From: Spirillospora albida | GTDB taxonomy: Bacteria; Actinomycetota; Actinomycetes; Streptosporangiales; Streptosporangiaceae | Assembly (NCBI RefSeq): GCF_000718255.1 | Contig: NZ_JOFJ01000014.1 | Coordinates: 1-64,000, forward strand | Reading direction: 5' to 3' | DNA length: 64,000 nucleotides | Part shown: in pieces, positions 34,259-42,821 of the stretch | How positions within the stretch are numbered: the first letter of the stretch is position 1 | Layout of the letters: the number at the start of each line of letters is the position of its first letter | Notes under the pieces: generated by a model | Seen by the model: the letters and a program-made list of their open reading frames with translations, nothing else | Databases searched by the model: none | What the model was told of the DNA's origin: nothing | Translations under genes and position numbers: made by a program

Positions 34259-35686
34259 TCAGTCGAGGGCCGACAGCGGCCGGGCGATCGACTCCAGGCT
34301 CCGCCGTTCGGCCTTGACGCCGACGAGCAGCTCCACCACGCCCGCCGCGATCATCAGGGCGGCGCCGAGCGAGAACGCGAGCGCCGTGTCGCCCGGCACC
34401 CCGCTGCCCACCAGCTTCGAGAAGATCAGCGGGCCGGTGATGCCGCCGACCGCGGTGCCGATCGCGTAGAAGAAGGCGATGGCGAGCGCGCGGGTCTCCA
34501 TGGGGAAGATCTCGCTGACGGTGAGGTAGGCCGAACTGGCACCGGCGGACGCGAAGAACAGCACCACGCACCAGCAGGCGGTGAGCGTGACCGCCGTGAG
34601 GTGGCCCTGGTCGAACAGGAAGGCGGTGCCGAGCAGCAGCACGCCGGACAGGATGTAGCAGCCGCTGATCATCGGGATCCGGCCGACGGTGTCGAACAGC
34701 GGGCCGAGCAGCAGCGGGCCGAGGAAGTTCCCCAGCGCGATCACGGCGTAGAAGTAGCCCGTGTCGGCGCCGATGTCGAAGAACGTCGTGAGGATCTCGG
34801 CGTAGCCGAACGTGATCGCGTTGTAGAGGAACGCCTGGCCGATGAACAGCGAGAACCCCAGCAGCGCCCGCTTGGGGTAGTGCCGCCACAGGCTCGCGGC
34901 GATCACGCCGAAGCCGAGGCTCTTGCGCTGGTGGATGCGGATCGACTCCTCGGCGTCCGGGAGGTCCCTGCCGGTCTCCCGCCGCACCTCCTCCTCGACG
35001 CCGCCGACGAGCTCCTCCGCCCGCTCCGTATGCCCGTGGATGATGAGCCACCGGGGGCTCTCCGGGACGTTCCGCCGCACCACCAGGATGATGAGCCCGA
35101 GGACGACCCCGAGCCCGAACGCGAGCCTCCACCCGACGTCCACCGCGAACTGCGACAGCAGCGGGACGGTCAGCAGCGCGCCCGCCGCCGCGCCGAGCCA
35201 GAAGCTGCCGTTGATGATGAGGTCGACCCGGCCGCGGTGCCTGCTCGGGATCAGCTCGTCGATCGCCGAGTTGATCGCCGCGTACTCGCCGCCGATGCCG
35301 AGGCCGGTGATGAACCGGCAGAGGAAGAACCACCAGGCCGTCCACGACAGGGCGGTCAGCGCTGTGCCCGCCAGGTAGACGGCGAGGGTGATGAGGAACA
35401 GCTTCTTGCGGCCGAACCGGTCGGTGAGCCAGCCGAAGAACAGCGCGCCGGTGCAGGCGCCCGCGACGTAGATCGCCGCCGCGAGCCCGGTCACCTGGCT
35501 CGCGGTGATGTCGACGCCGCTGCCGGGCTTGCCGAGCTGGGGGGCGAGGTTCCCGACGATCGTCACCTCGAGGCCGTCCAGGATCCAGACGGTGCCGAGC
35601 CCGATCACGATCATCCAGTGCCAGCGCGCCCAGGGCAGCCGGTCGAGCCTCGCCGGGATCCTCGTCTCCACGGTCTGCTGTTCCAT
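34259..35686 (-). CDS. MFS transporter, sugar/metabolite porter (SV2-like) type
   Basis: A 475-residue, 12-helix transporter. Helix 1 carries W-I-L-D-G-L-E-V-T-I, helix 2-3 loop the motif A sequence L-T-D-R-F-G-R-K, and helix 4-5 R-F-I-T-G-L-G-I-G-G-E-Y, all typical of the SP/SV2-like metabolite:H+ symporters. A large central loop (about 205-265) is charged. The substrate is unknown. The ATG at 35686 was chosen; a TTG at 35725 would lengthen it by 13 residues. Confidence 0.82.
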   Translation of the reverse strand: MEQQTVETRIPARLDRLPWARWHWMIVIGLGTVWILDGLEVTIVGNLAPQLGKPGSGVDITASQVTGLAAAIYVAGACTGALFFGWLTDRFGRKKLFLITLAVYLAGTALTALSWTAWWFFLCRFITGLGIGGEYAAINSAIDELIPSRHRGRVDLIINGSFWLGAAAGALLTVPLLSQFAVDVGWRLAFGLGVVLGLIILVVRRNVPESPRWLIIHGHTERAEELVGGVEEEVRRETGRDLPDAEESIRIHQRKSLGFGVIAASLWRHYPKRALLGFSLFIGQAFLYNAITFGYAEILTTFFDIGADTGYFYAVIALGNFLGPLLLGPLFDTVGRIPMISGCYILSGVLLLGTAFLFDQGHLTAVTLTACWCVVLFFASAGASSAYLTVSEIFPMETRALAIAFFYAIGTAVGGITGPLIFSKLVGSGVPGDTALAFSLGAALMIAAGVVELLVGVKAERRSLESIARPLSALD

Positions 35687-35782
35687 CACCACGCCCGGGT
35701 TGATCTCCGGAAGAGCGCGGGCCAAACAAGCGCCTGCCTGATTTGACCTCTTGAGGGGGTTAGCGAGGGAGAGCCCCGCGCG

Positions 35783-35801
35783 CCGGCCCGATGGGGGCCG
35801 G
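35783..35801 (-). terminator. terminator after the cold-shock gene
   Basis: CCGGCCC and GGGCCGG arms with a 5-nt loop lie 15 bp downstream of the cold-shock gene stop codon on the minus strand. Confidence 0.55.
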
Positions 35802-35815
35802 GCGGCCGGAGCCGG

Positions 35816-36229
35816 TCAGCCCTCCACCCATCCGTACTTCTGCGCGAGCGTGAGAAGGCTCCCCCGCAACCGGGTGATCTGCGCGCCCGTGAGGTCAGGG
35901 ACGTCGCGGAGGAGGAGATCGGTCAGCTCGTGCGTGAACTCGTCCCTTGACAGGACGTCGCAGAGCCCGTCGTCGTCGTCCGACAGCCCGGCGGGCGCGG
36001 ACGCCGCCCGCGCCGGGCGCGGCCGGTCGAGCACGTGCACCGAATACGCCTTCAGACCCCGTTCCCCCTGCGCCACCTCGAACTCGACCGCCGTCCCCGG
36101 GGCGAACATCGACTTCTCGTCCAGCAGGTCGTTCGCGTGGACGAACACGTCCTCGCCGCCGCTGTCGGGCGCGATGAAGCCGTAACCGCGCACATCGTCG
36201 AACCGCAGCACCTTGCCCGTCAGCACCAT
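35816..36229 (-). CDS. cold-shock domain protein with C-terminal extension
   Basis: A 137-residue protein. Residues 1-65 are a cold-shock domain with RNP-like motifs (R-G-Y-G-F-I-A and V-F-V-H-A-N-D). The remaining 70 residues form an acidic linker and a helical domain seen in a longer actinomycete Csp family. It binds single-stranded RNA or DNA. The ribosome site GGAGGG stands 11 bp before this ATG, and a second copy lies 15 bp further up in a tandem repeat, so starts at upstream GTG codons are possible. Confidence 0.82.
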   Translation of the reverse strand: MVLTGKVLRFDDVRGYGFIAPDSGGEDVFVHANDLLDEKSMFAPGTAVEFEVAQGERGLKAYSVHVLDRPRPARAASAPAGLSDDDDGLCDVLSRDEFTHELTDLLLRDVPDLTGAQITRLRGSLLTLAQKYGWVEG

Positions 36230-36236
36230 GACGCCG

Positions 36237-36266
36237 ACCACCCTCCAGCGAACCACCCTCCAGCGA
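36237..36266 (-). repeat. 15-bp tandem duplication of the cold-shock ribosome binding site
   Basis: The unit ACCACCCTCCAGCGA occurs twice head-to-tail. On the minus strand each copy contains GGAGGGTGGT, so the cold-shock mRNA carries two ribosome-binding sequences 15 nt apart. Confidence 0.8.
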
Positions 36267-36390
36267 ACACCGCGACCGCCATCATAGGTCGTCGCCGCCG
36301 CGGCCCGTGGGCATGACCCGCGGGGATCCGGTCACCGGCGGGACCGGGCGGCGAGGCGATCCCCGTTCTTGTTAGGCTCACGGCCAGCAC

Positions 36391-36464
36391 GCCCCCTTAG
36401 CCCAACTGGCAGAGGCAGTCCCCTTAAAAGGGACCTGTTGTCGGTTCGAATCCGACCGGGGGTA
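36391..36464 (+). tRNA. tRNA gene, anticodon UAA (Leu codon UUA) but with a short class I variable arm
   Basis: A cloverleaf can be drawn. Acceptor G-C-C-C-C-C-T pairs with C-G-G-G-G-G-T (five G-C pairs, one G-U end and one T-C mismatch), then TA and a D arm with A-A-C-T-G-G in the loop. The anticodon stem GTCCC/GGGAC is perfect with loop CTTAAAA. The variable region is only 5 nt and the T arm is perfect, with TTCGAAT in the loop. The anticodon is TAA. True tRNA-Leu has a long variable arm, so identity and charging are doubtful. CC but not CCA is encoded. It lies alone between the cold-shock gene and an acyltransferase gene. Confidence 0.65.
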
Positions 36465-36471
36465 CCGGCGG

Positions 36472-37737
36472 TCAGGAGACCGGGTCGCGGACCGGGACGG
36501 CGCTCCGTTCCGGTCCGCTGACCGTGCCGCCGCGCCGCGCGAGCCGGCGTCCGTACCGCTGCGCGGGCGCCTCGAGCCAGCGGTACACCGCCCAGCTCAC
36601 CAGGAGCAGGACGGCGGTGAAGACGAGGAGGCCGAGCGGGTCGTCGGCCCGCTCCAGGCCGCCGAAGTGGACCGCGAGGACGATCAGCAGCGGGTGCAGC
36701 AGGTAGACGGAGAAGCTGATCGCGCCGAGTCCGGTCAGCGCGCGGGGGAAGCGGCGGCGGCGCAGCAGCCAGGCCGCCGCGAACGTCGCGGCGGCACCGA
36801 GGACGGCGGTGGACCAGATCACCCGGTCGCCGCCCCAGTAGTCCCCGGCGGCGAGCCCGGCCGCGGTCACCGCGGCGAGGACGCCGCCGCCGGCGAGGAG
36901 CGCGCGGCGGCGCGACACCTGGCGGTGCTCGGCCCGGTACGCGACGGTGCCGGCGAACATCACCGCGAGGATGGCGAGGCCCTCCCAGGCGGCGACCCTG
37001 GAGTTCATCAGGACCAGGACCGCCGCGAGGAGCCCTCCGAGGAGCCCTCCGGCGACGCGGGCCGCCGGGCGCGCCGACACGGCGGCGGCGATCGCGCCGG
37101 CCAGCAGCAGGACGGTGGCGATGACGATCGGCCCGGTCCCGGCCGTCCGGGACAGCAGCATCGGGGGGAACAGCACGATCGGGAGCGCGACGGCGGAGAC
37201 CAGCGACGTCCCGGCGAGGGCGAGCGAGACGGTCATCGAGCGGCGGTGCGTCCCCGTCACGAACAGCGCGACGACGATGAGGTAGAACGCCATCTCGTAG
37301 GACAGTGTCCATAGAACGTTCATCACGTTCGGGACGGCGACGAGGTCCTGGAGCATGGTCAGGTGCGCGAGGACGGCGGTGACCGGATGGTAGGAGTCCA
37401 GGTCGCCGCGCAGCCCGGTGCGGCCGGCCAGGAACGGCACGAGCGCCAGGACGGACGCGAGCGCGAGCAGCGGGTAGATGCGGAAGAACCGGCCGGTCCA
37501 GAACCCGCGGACGCTGCCGCGCCGCTCCAGTGACGCGGGGATGATGTAGCCGCTGACCAGGAAGAACACCAGGACTCCCCAGCGTCCGAAATCGAACCGT
37601 CCGCTCAGCGCCCGCTGGGCGGACGGCAGGTAGTAGTAGGCGGCGTGGTGGGCCGCCACGGCGAGCGCGGCGACGCCTCGCAGCACGTCCAGCCAGGCCA
37701 GCCGTGCGGGGGGCCGGTCGCTCGGTCCGGGAGCCAT
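36472..37737 (-). CDS. acyltransferase 3 (OafA/YrhL)-family membrane protein
   Basis: A 421-residue protein with about ten membrane helices. It begins L-D-V-L-R-G-V-A-A-L-A-V-A-A-H-H, with the conserved His pair of the family, followed by F-D-F-G-R-W-G-V-L-V-F-F-L-V-S-G-Y. These proteins move acyl groups across the membrane onto surface sugars, antibiotics or peptidoglycan. The acceptor is unknown. It ends only 8 bp after the tRNA gene, with no terminator visible between them. Confidence 0.85.
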   Translation of the reverse strand: MAPGPSDRPPARLAWLDVLRGVAALAVAAHHAAYYYLPSAQRALSGRFDFGRWGVLVFFLVSGYIIPASLERRGSVRGFWTGRFFRIYPLLALASVLALVPFLAGRTGLRGDLDSYHPVTAVLAHLTMLQDLVAVPNVMNVLWTLSYEMAFYLIVVALFVTGTHRRSMTVSLALAGTSLVSAVALPIVLFPPMLLSRTAGTGPIVIATVLLLAGAIAAAVSARPAARVAGGLLGGLLAAVLVLMNSRVAAWEGLAILAVMFAGTVAYRAEHRQVSRRRALLAGGGVLAAVTAAGLAAGDYWGGDRVIWSTAVLGAAATFAAAWLLRRRRFPRALTGLGAISFSVYLLHPLLIVLAVHFGGLERADDPLGLLVFTAVLLLVSWAVYRWLEAPAQRYGRRLARRGGTVSGPERSAVPVRDPVS

Positions 37738-37852
37738 CCGAACAGGGTAGGGCCGCGGGGCACGGTTCGCGATCGCGGATGAGCGGGCGCCCCGGCGGCC
37801 TCCCGGGCCGTTCTCCGCCTATGGTGACGGGAACGACCCGCAAGGAGGCCAT

Positions 37853-39226
37853 ATGTCCGGTTCGCTCGCCTTCCGCCCCTGGGTGCCGCCGCACAGCGAG
37901 CGGCTCGTCCAGGACGTCTCCGCGTCGGCCGCGGGCCGGGATCCCGGCGGGCTGCTCGCCGAGATCGAGGGGCTGGCGGCGGCGAACCACCGCATCCACG
38001 ACGTGGAGTGCGTCAACCTCAACCCGGCGACGAACATCCTGAACCCGCGCGCGGAGGCGCTGCTGGCGGCGGGCCTCGGGTCCCGGCCGTCGCTGGGGTA
38101 CCCGGGCGACAAGTACGAGACGGGCCTGGAGGCCGTCGAGCGCATCGAGATCATCGCGGCGGAGCTGGCGGCGGAGGTGTTCCGCGCCCGGTACGCCGAG
38201 GTCCGGGTCGGCTCCGGCGCGCTCGCGAACCTGTACGCGTTCATGGCGACGTGCCGTCCGGGCGACACGATCATCGCGCCGCCCGCCGCGATCGGCGGGC
38301 ACGTCACCCATCACGCGGCGGGCGCGGCGGGGCTGTACGGGCTGACGACCGTGCCGGCGCCGGTCGCGGCCGACGGCTACACCGTGGACGTGGCGGCGCT
38401 GCGCGCGCTGGCGGCGGAGGTCCGGCCGTCGCTGATCACGGTCGGCGGCAGCCTCAACCTGTTCCCGCACCCGGTCGCGGCGATCCGGGAGGTGGCCGAC
38501 GCGGTCGGCGCGCGGGTGCTGTTCGACGCCGCGCACCTGTGCGGCGTGATCGCCGGGGGCGCCTGGCCGGACCCGCTCGCCGAGGGCGCGCACCTGATGA
38601 CGATGAGCACCTACAAGAGCCTCGGGGGCCCGGCGGGCGGGCTGCTCGTCACGGACGACGCGGGGCTCGCCGAGCGGCTGGACGCGATCGCCTACCCGGG
38701 CCTCACCGCGAACTTCGACGCCGGGCGGACGGCCGCGCTCGCGGTCGCGCTGCTCGACTGGCGGGCGGAGGGCCGCGCGTACGCGGACGCGATGGTCGCG
38801 AACGCGGCGCGGCTGGCGGCGGAGCTGGCGGAGCTCGGCGTGCCGCTGTTCGCGGCGGAGCGGGGGGCGACCCGCTCGCACCAGTTCGCGGTGCTCGCAC
38901 ACGGGTACGGCGGCGGGCAGCGCGCCGCCCGGCGGATGCGCCGCGCGAACCTGCTGGCGTGCGGGATCGGGCTGCCCGCCGGACCGGTGGACGGCGGCGA
39001 CGCGAACGGGCTGCGGATCGGCACCCCGGAGATCACGCGGCTCGGGATGGCGGCGGAGGACATGCCCGTGCTCGCGTCCCTCGTCGCGCGGTCCCTCGAC
39101 CCGGCGACGGAGCCGGAGACGGTCGCGCCCGAGGTGACCGAGTGGCGGAAGCGGTTCTCCGGCGTGCACTACACGGTCGGCGGCCCGGCACCCTCCCCCC
39201 GTGCCGGCGACGGCCTTCACACGTGA
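37853..39226 (+). CDS. PLP-dependent serine hydroxymethyltransferase-like enzyme
   Basis: A 457-residue fold-type I PLP enzyme related to GlyA. L-N-P-A-T-N-I-L-N-P, S-L-G-Y-P-G-D-K-Y-E-T-G and the Schiff-base Lys255 in S-T-Y-K-S-L-G-G-P are the equivalents of SHMT motifs. The usual T-x-H-K-T-L-R-G-P is changed. That divergence, with the actinomycete context, suggests an alpha-methylserine/threonine-aldolase or transaldolase-type activity, not the housekeeping SHMT. The start is ATG behind AAGGAGG. Confidence 0.72.
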   Translation: MSGSLAFRPWVPPHSERLVQDVSASAAGRDPGGLLAEIEGLAAANHRIHDVECVNLNPATNILNPRAEALLAAGLGSRPSLGYPGDKYETGLEAVERIEIIAAELAAEVFRARYAEVRVGSGALANLYAFMATCRPGDTIIAPPAAIGGHVTHHAAGAAGLYGLTTVPAPVAADGYTVDVAALRALAAEVRPSLITVGGSLNLFPHPVAAIREVADAVGARVLFDAAHLCGVIAGGAWPDPLAEGAHLMTMSTYKSLGGPAGGLLVTDDAGLAERLDAIAYPGLTANFDAGRTAALAVALLDWRAEGRAYADAMVANAARLAAELAELGVPLFAAERGATRSHQFAVLAHGYGGGQRAARRMRRANLLACGIGLPAGPVDGGDANGLRIGTPEITRLGMAAEDMPVLASLVARSLDPATEPETVAPEVTEWRKRFSGVHYTVGGPAPSPRAGDGLHT

Positions 39227-39499
39227 CGTTCAACACCAAACCGGACAAACAGGGCGTTGTTCGCCGTCCCCGGCACGGGGGGCGGATGGCATCCGCACGG
39301 GCCTTCCGCAGCGGCGCTCAGCCCTGTCGGGCCGACGATTTCGCAGGATCGTAACGTTCCCATCCGCTCACCCGTCGGCCAGGCCACGTTCTGCCGACGG
39401 TTGTCACAGAGTGATGACGAACTGGCCGTTCAGATTGAGAGCTAAGTATGCTTCCTCGCTGTTAGTGCAGGTTGTGGGGGAAATCCAAAGGAGTGGCCC
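39227..39499. other. intergenic region upstream of the conservon
   Basis: This 273-bp gap has no coding sequence I can support. It contains GATCGTAACGTT (39347-39358), a 12-mer that also precedes the CHAP gene at 63380-63391. Near the conservon start, AAAGGAG (39487-39493) is a clear ribosome site. No strong promoter is obvious; AT-rich TAAGTATGCT near 39445 is the best -10 candidate. Confidence 0.4.
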
Positions 39500-42013
39500 G
39501 TGTCCGAGGCCGAGCAAGCACGCGGCTCTCATGGGAAGGCGCGCACCCGTCCCATCCGGCAACGGATCGCGCTGCTCCTCGCGCTCCCGCTCGCGACGCT
39601 GATCGCGCTGTGGGCGTTCGCGATGACGATCACGCTGTCCGCCGCCCTGGAACGCGACGACTACACCACCGTGTACGAGCAGGCCGGCCTGCCCGCCCTG
39701 GACGTCACCAGCCTCGTCCAGGCCGAGCGCGCCGCCGCCGTCGCCGTCCTCACGATGCGGGACACCACCCGCGCCACCCGCTACCAGCAGGCGATCGCCG
39801 CGACCGACAAGGCCGTCGCCGCCTTCCGCAAGACCGGGTTCGCGGCGGACACCACCGGCGCGATGGACGCGAACGTCCGGCAGCGCCTCGGCGACCTCAA
39901 CCGCTCGTTCGGCGTCCTCGGCGTGCTGCGAGCCCAGGTGAACGGCCAGCGCATCACGCCGGTCGCCGCGATCGACGCCTACGGCGCCGTCAACGACGGC
40001 GCGCTGCGCATGCTCACCACCCTGGTCAGCGTCGACGACGTCGCCGTCTACCAGCAGAGCACCGCGCTGCTCTACTCGTACTGGTCCCGCGACTTCATGC
40101 TGCGCGAGGACGCCCTGATCTCGGCGCTGCGCCCCGGCGGGCGCGTCGGCGTCACCACCCGCGCCGCGTTCGCCCGGTGGGCCGGCAGCCGCGAGGAGCT
40201 GTTCAAGCTCGGCAACGCGCCCGTCCGCAACGACATCGCGACGATCCTCAAGCGCGTCGACGGCTCCGTCGTCTACGGGCGGTACTCCACGCTGGAGGCC
40301 CGCTTCGCCAAGGAGGGCCTCGTCCCCGACCAGGCGGACTGGCGGGCCCAGATGGCCACCCTGTCGCCGCTGTGGATGAAGTCCATCTCCGACGCCAACG
40401 CCGTGCTGCGCGACAAGCTCATGCAGCCCGCCATCGACAGCATCATGACCCGCTTCTACATCGCGGGCGTCGCCGGCCTCGCCGGCGTCATCCTGTCGAT
40501 CGTGCTGTCGCTGCTGTTCGCCCGCCGGATCGCGGCGGAGCTGCGCCGCCTGCAGAACAGCGCCCAGCACCTCGCGCACGAGCAGCTCCCCCGCGTCGTC
40601 GCCCGGCTGCGCCGCGGCGAGCGCGTCGACGTGGACGCCGAGGCGCCCCGCCCCGCCACCGGCAAGACGCGCGAGATCGCCTCGGTCGCCGACGCGTTCT
40701 CCGCCGTCCAGCGCACCGCCGTCGGCACCGCCGTCGGCGAGTCCGAGCTGCGCGCCAGCATCAACCGCGTCTTCATCAACCTGTCCTGGCGCAGCCAGTC
40801 GCTGCTGCACCGCCAGCTGCGGCTGCTCGACCAGATGGAGCGGCGCGCGTCCAGCCCCGAGGAGCTGGACGACCTGTTCCGCCTCGACCACCTCACCACC
40901 CGCATGCGGCGGCACGCGGAGGGCCTGGTCATCCTGTCCGGGTCGCCGACCGTCCGGGCCTGGGACCACCCCGTCGCGGCCGAGGACGTCGTCCGCGCCG
41001 CCATCGCCGAGGTGGAGGACTACACCCGGATCGAGGTCGTCGGCGTCACCGCCGCGGCCGTCAGCGGCGCCGTCGTCGCCGACGTCATCCACCTGCTCGC
41101 CGAGCTGATCGAGAACGCCGCGTCGTTCTCGCCGCCGACCACCGAGGTCACCGTCCGCGTCGAGACCGTCGCGAACGGCCTCGCCGTCGAGGTCGTCGAC
41201 CGCGGCGTCGGCCTGCACCCCGAGGAGCTCGACGAGCTGAACCGGCGGGTCTCGCAGTCGGTCGAGTTCGACCTCGTCGACACCGACCGGCTCGGCCTGT
41301 TCGTCGTCTCGCGCCTCGCCGCCCGGCACGGCATCCAGGTCAAGATGCAGCCCTCCGCGTACGGCGGGACGACCGTGATCGTCCTCATCCCGCACAAGCT
41401 GGTCGTGGTGGACGAGGACTGGCACCCGCCGGCGCTGGAGGCCGCCGACGCCGGCCAGGGCGGCGGGCACCGCCTCGGCCGCCCGGCGCGCCCCGCGCTC
41501 GCCGGCCCCGCCGCCGGGATGAGCGCCGCGATGGGCGGCGCGCCCGCCTACGTCCCGCAGGCCGAGCCGTCCGCCGCGCCGGCGGCCCCCGCCGCGCCCG
41601 TGGCCGCGCCCGAGTACGTCCCGCCGACCGAGCCGCCCGTCCCGGCCGCCGGCCCGCCGGCGCCCCTTGAGCCCCTCGCGCCGTCCCGGACGTCCGGCGC
41701 CCACACCGTGGCAGGGGGCGCGCACGCCCGGCCCGAGGAGAAGGAGGAGCACATCGAGACCGACACCGCGGCGGCCGACGGCAAGCTGCCCCGCCGCGTG
41801 CGGCAGCGCAACCTCGCGCCGCAGCTGCGCGACAGGCCCGCCGCGCCCGCGCCGGGCGGCCACGTGGACGAGGCCGACGACGACTTCGACGAACCGAGCC
41901 CCGAGCTCAGCCGCGACCTCATGGCGTCGCTGCAGTCGGGCTGGCTGCGCGGCAGGGACACCGGCACCGACGCCGGCGAACCCGGCGCGCACGAGGAATG
42001 GGGGGAATCATGA
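39500..42013 (+). CDS. cvnA: conservon sensor kinase-like protein CvnA (NIT domain)
   Basis: An 837-residue membrane protein. A first membrane helix (about 24-47), an extracellular nitrate/nitrite-sensing-like (NIT) domain (about 60-310), a second helix (about 317-338), HAMP, and a histidine-kinase-like ATPase domain with N-box E-L-I-E-N-A-A-S-F-S follow in order. A 200-residue Pro/Ala-rich tail ends the protein. In Streptomyces CvnA works with CvnB, C and D as a membrane complex resembling a eukaryotic G-protein-coupled system, controlling differentiation and antibiotics. It starts with GTG behind AAAGGAG and overlaps cvnB (ATGA). Confidence 0.9.
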   Translation: MSEAEQARGSHGKARTRPIRQRIALLLALPLATLIALWAFAMTITLSAALERDDYTTVYEQAGLPALDVTSLVQAERAAAVAVLTMRDTTRATRYQQAIAATDKAVAAFRKTGFAADTTGAMDANVRQRLGDLNRSFGVLGVLRAQVNGQRITPVAAIDAYGAVNDGALRMLTTLVSVDDVAVYQQSTALLYSYWSRDFMLREDALISALRPGGRVGVTTRAAFARWAGSREELFKLGNAPVRNDIATILKRVDGSVVYGRYSTLEARFAKEGLVPDQADWRAQMATLSPLWMKSISDANAVLRDKLMQPAIDSIMTRFYIAGVAGLAGVILSIVLSLLFARRIAAELRRLQNSAQHLAHEQLPRVVARLRRGERVDVDAEAPRPATGKTREIASVADAFSAVQRTAVGTAVGESELRASINRVFINLSWRSQSLLHRQLRLLDQMERRASSPEELDDLFRLDHLTTRMRRHAEGLVILSGSPTVRAWDHPVAAEDVVRAAIAEVEDYTRIEVVGVTAAAVSGAVVADVIHLLAELIENAASFSPPTTEVTVRVETVANGLAVEVVDRGVGLHPEELDELNRRVSQSVEFDLVDTDRLGLFVVSRLAARHGIQVKMQPSAYGGTTVIVLIPHKLVVVDEDWHPPALEAADAGQGGGHRLGRPARPALAGPAAGMSAAMGGAPAYVPQAEPSAAPAAPAAPVAAPEYVPPTEPPVPAAGPPAPLEPLAPSRTSGAHTVAGGAHARPEEKEEHIETDTAAADGKLPRRVRQRNLAPQLRDRPAAPAPGGHVDEADDDFDEPSPELSRDLMASLQSGWLRGRDTGTDAGEPGAHEEWGES

Positions 42014-42432
42014 CTCAGCCGGGCCACGTGACCGGTGAGCTCGACTGGCTGCTGGACGACCTCGTCCAGCGCGTCGGGGAGGTGCACCAGGCCGTCCTGC
42101 TGTCGCGGGACGGGCTCGTCATGGGCGCCTCCGGCGGCGTCACCCGCAAGGACGCCGAGTTCCTCGCGGCCCTGTCGTCCGGCTTCCACAGCCTGGCGAA
42201 CGGCGCCCGCGACCACTTCGGCGCCCGCTCGGTGCGGCAGACGGTCGTGGAGCTGGACGGGCTGCTGTTCTTCATCATCCCGGCGGGCAGCGGCAGCTGC
42301 CTCGCCGTGCTGAGCGACGCGGGCGGCAACGCCGGCCTCGTCGCCTACGAGACCACGATGCTGATCAAGCGGGTGCGGCGTCATCTGGGCGCGGCGCCGC
42401 GCGCGGGCGCCGACGCCCCCGGCCCCGGGTGA
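42010..42432 (+). CDS. cvnB: conservon roadblock/LC7 protein CvnB
   Basis: A 140-residue roadblock/LC7 domain (L-D-W-L-L-D-D-L-V-Q-R-V ... A-V-L-L-S-R-D-G-L-V-M-G-A-S). Such proteins act as GTPase-activating or scaffold partners of the MglA-like CvnD. The ATG at 42010 overlaps the cvnA stop by 4 bp and follows GGGGGA; an ATG 12 bp upstream is less well placed. Confidence 0.92.
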   Translation: MTQPGHVTGELDWLLDDLVQRVGEVHQAVLLSRDGLVMGASGGVTRKDAEFLAALSSGFHSLANGARDHFGARSVRQTVVELDGLLFFIIPAGSGSCLAVLSDAGGNAGLVAYETTMLIKRVRRHLGAAPRAGADAPGPG

Positions 42433-42821
42433 GCGGCATGGAGGAGACGCCGAGAGAGCGCTGGGTCGGCCGGGAGGCCGGGCCCGTCGTCCGGCCGTAC
42501 GCGGTCACCCGCGGCCGGACCCGGACCCGGGGCGGCCTGGTCATCGACCTCGTCACCATCCTCGTCGCGACCGGCCGGACGCCCGGCGACCGGGTCTGGC
42601 TGTCGCGCGAGCAGCGGCGGCTGCTGGAGCTGTGCCGCCGCCCCAGCACGCCCGCCGACCTCGCGTCGGAGACCGACCTGCCGTTCCGGGTCGTCCAGAT
42701 CCTGCTCGAGGACCTCCACCAGTACGGACTGATCGAAGAACTGCCGCAGCCGGAGCGGGACTCCGGCCGTCCCGACCCGCAGATCCTGATGAGAGTGCTC
42801 GATGAACTCCGCCGCATGTGA
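42429..42821 (+). CDS. cvnC: conservon DUF742 protein CvnC
   Basis: A 130-residue DUF742 protein with the family opening R-P-Y-A-V-T-R-G-R-T and a winged-helix-like C-terminus (L-C-R-R-P-S-T-P-A-D-L-A). The start GTG overlaps the cvnB stop (GTGA); an ATG at 42438 is also possible. The order A-B-C-D is standard. Confidence 0.92.
   Translation: MSGMEETPRERWVGREAGPVVRPYAVTRGRTRTRGGLVIDLVTILVATGRTPGDRVWLSREQRRLLELCRRPSTPADLASETDLPFRVVQILLEDLHQYGLIEELPQPERDSGRPDPQILMRVLDELRRM

Noticed and set aside
39404..41992. An 862-codon open frame antisense to cvnA
   Set aside because: Asp/Gly/Val-rich shadow; the cvnA frame has complete NIT, HAMP and ATPase domains and conserved neighbours.
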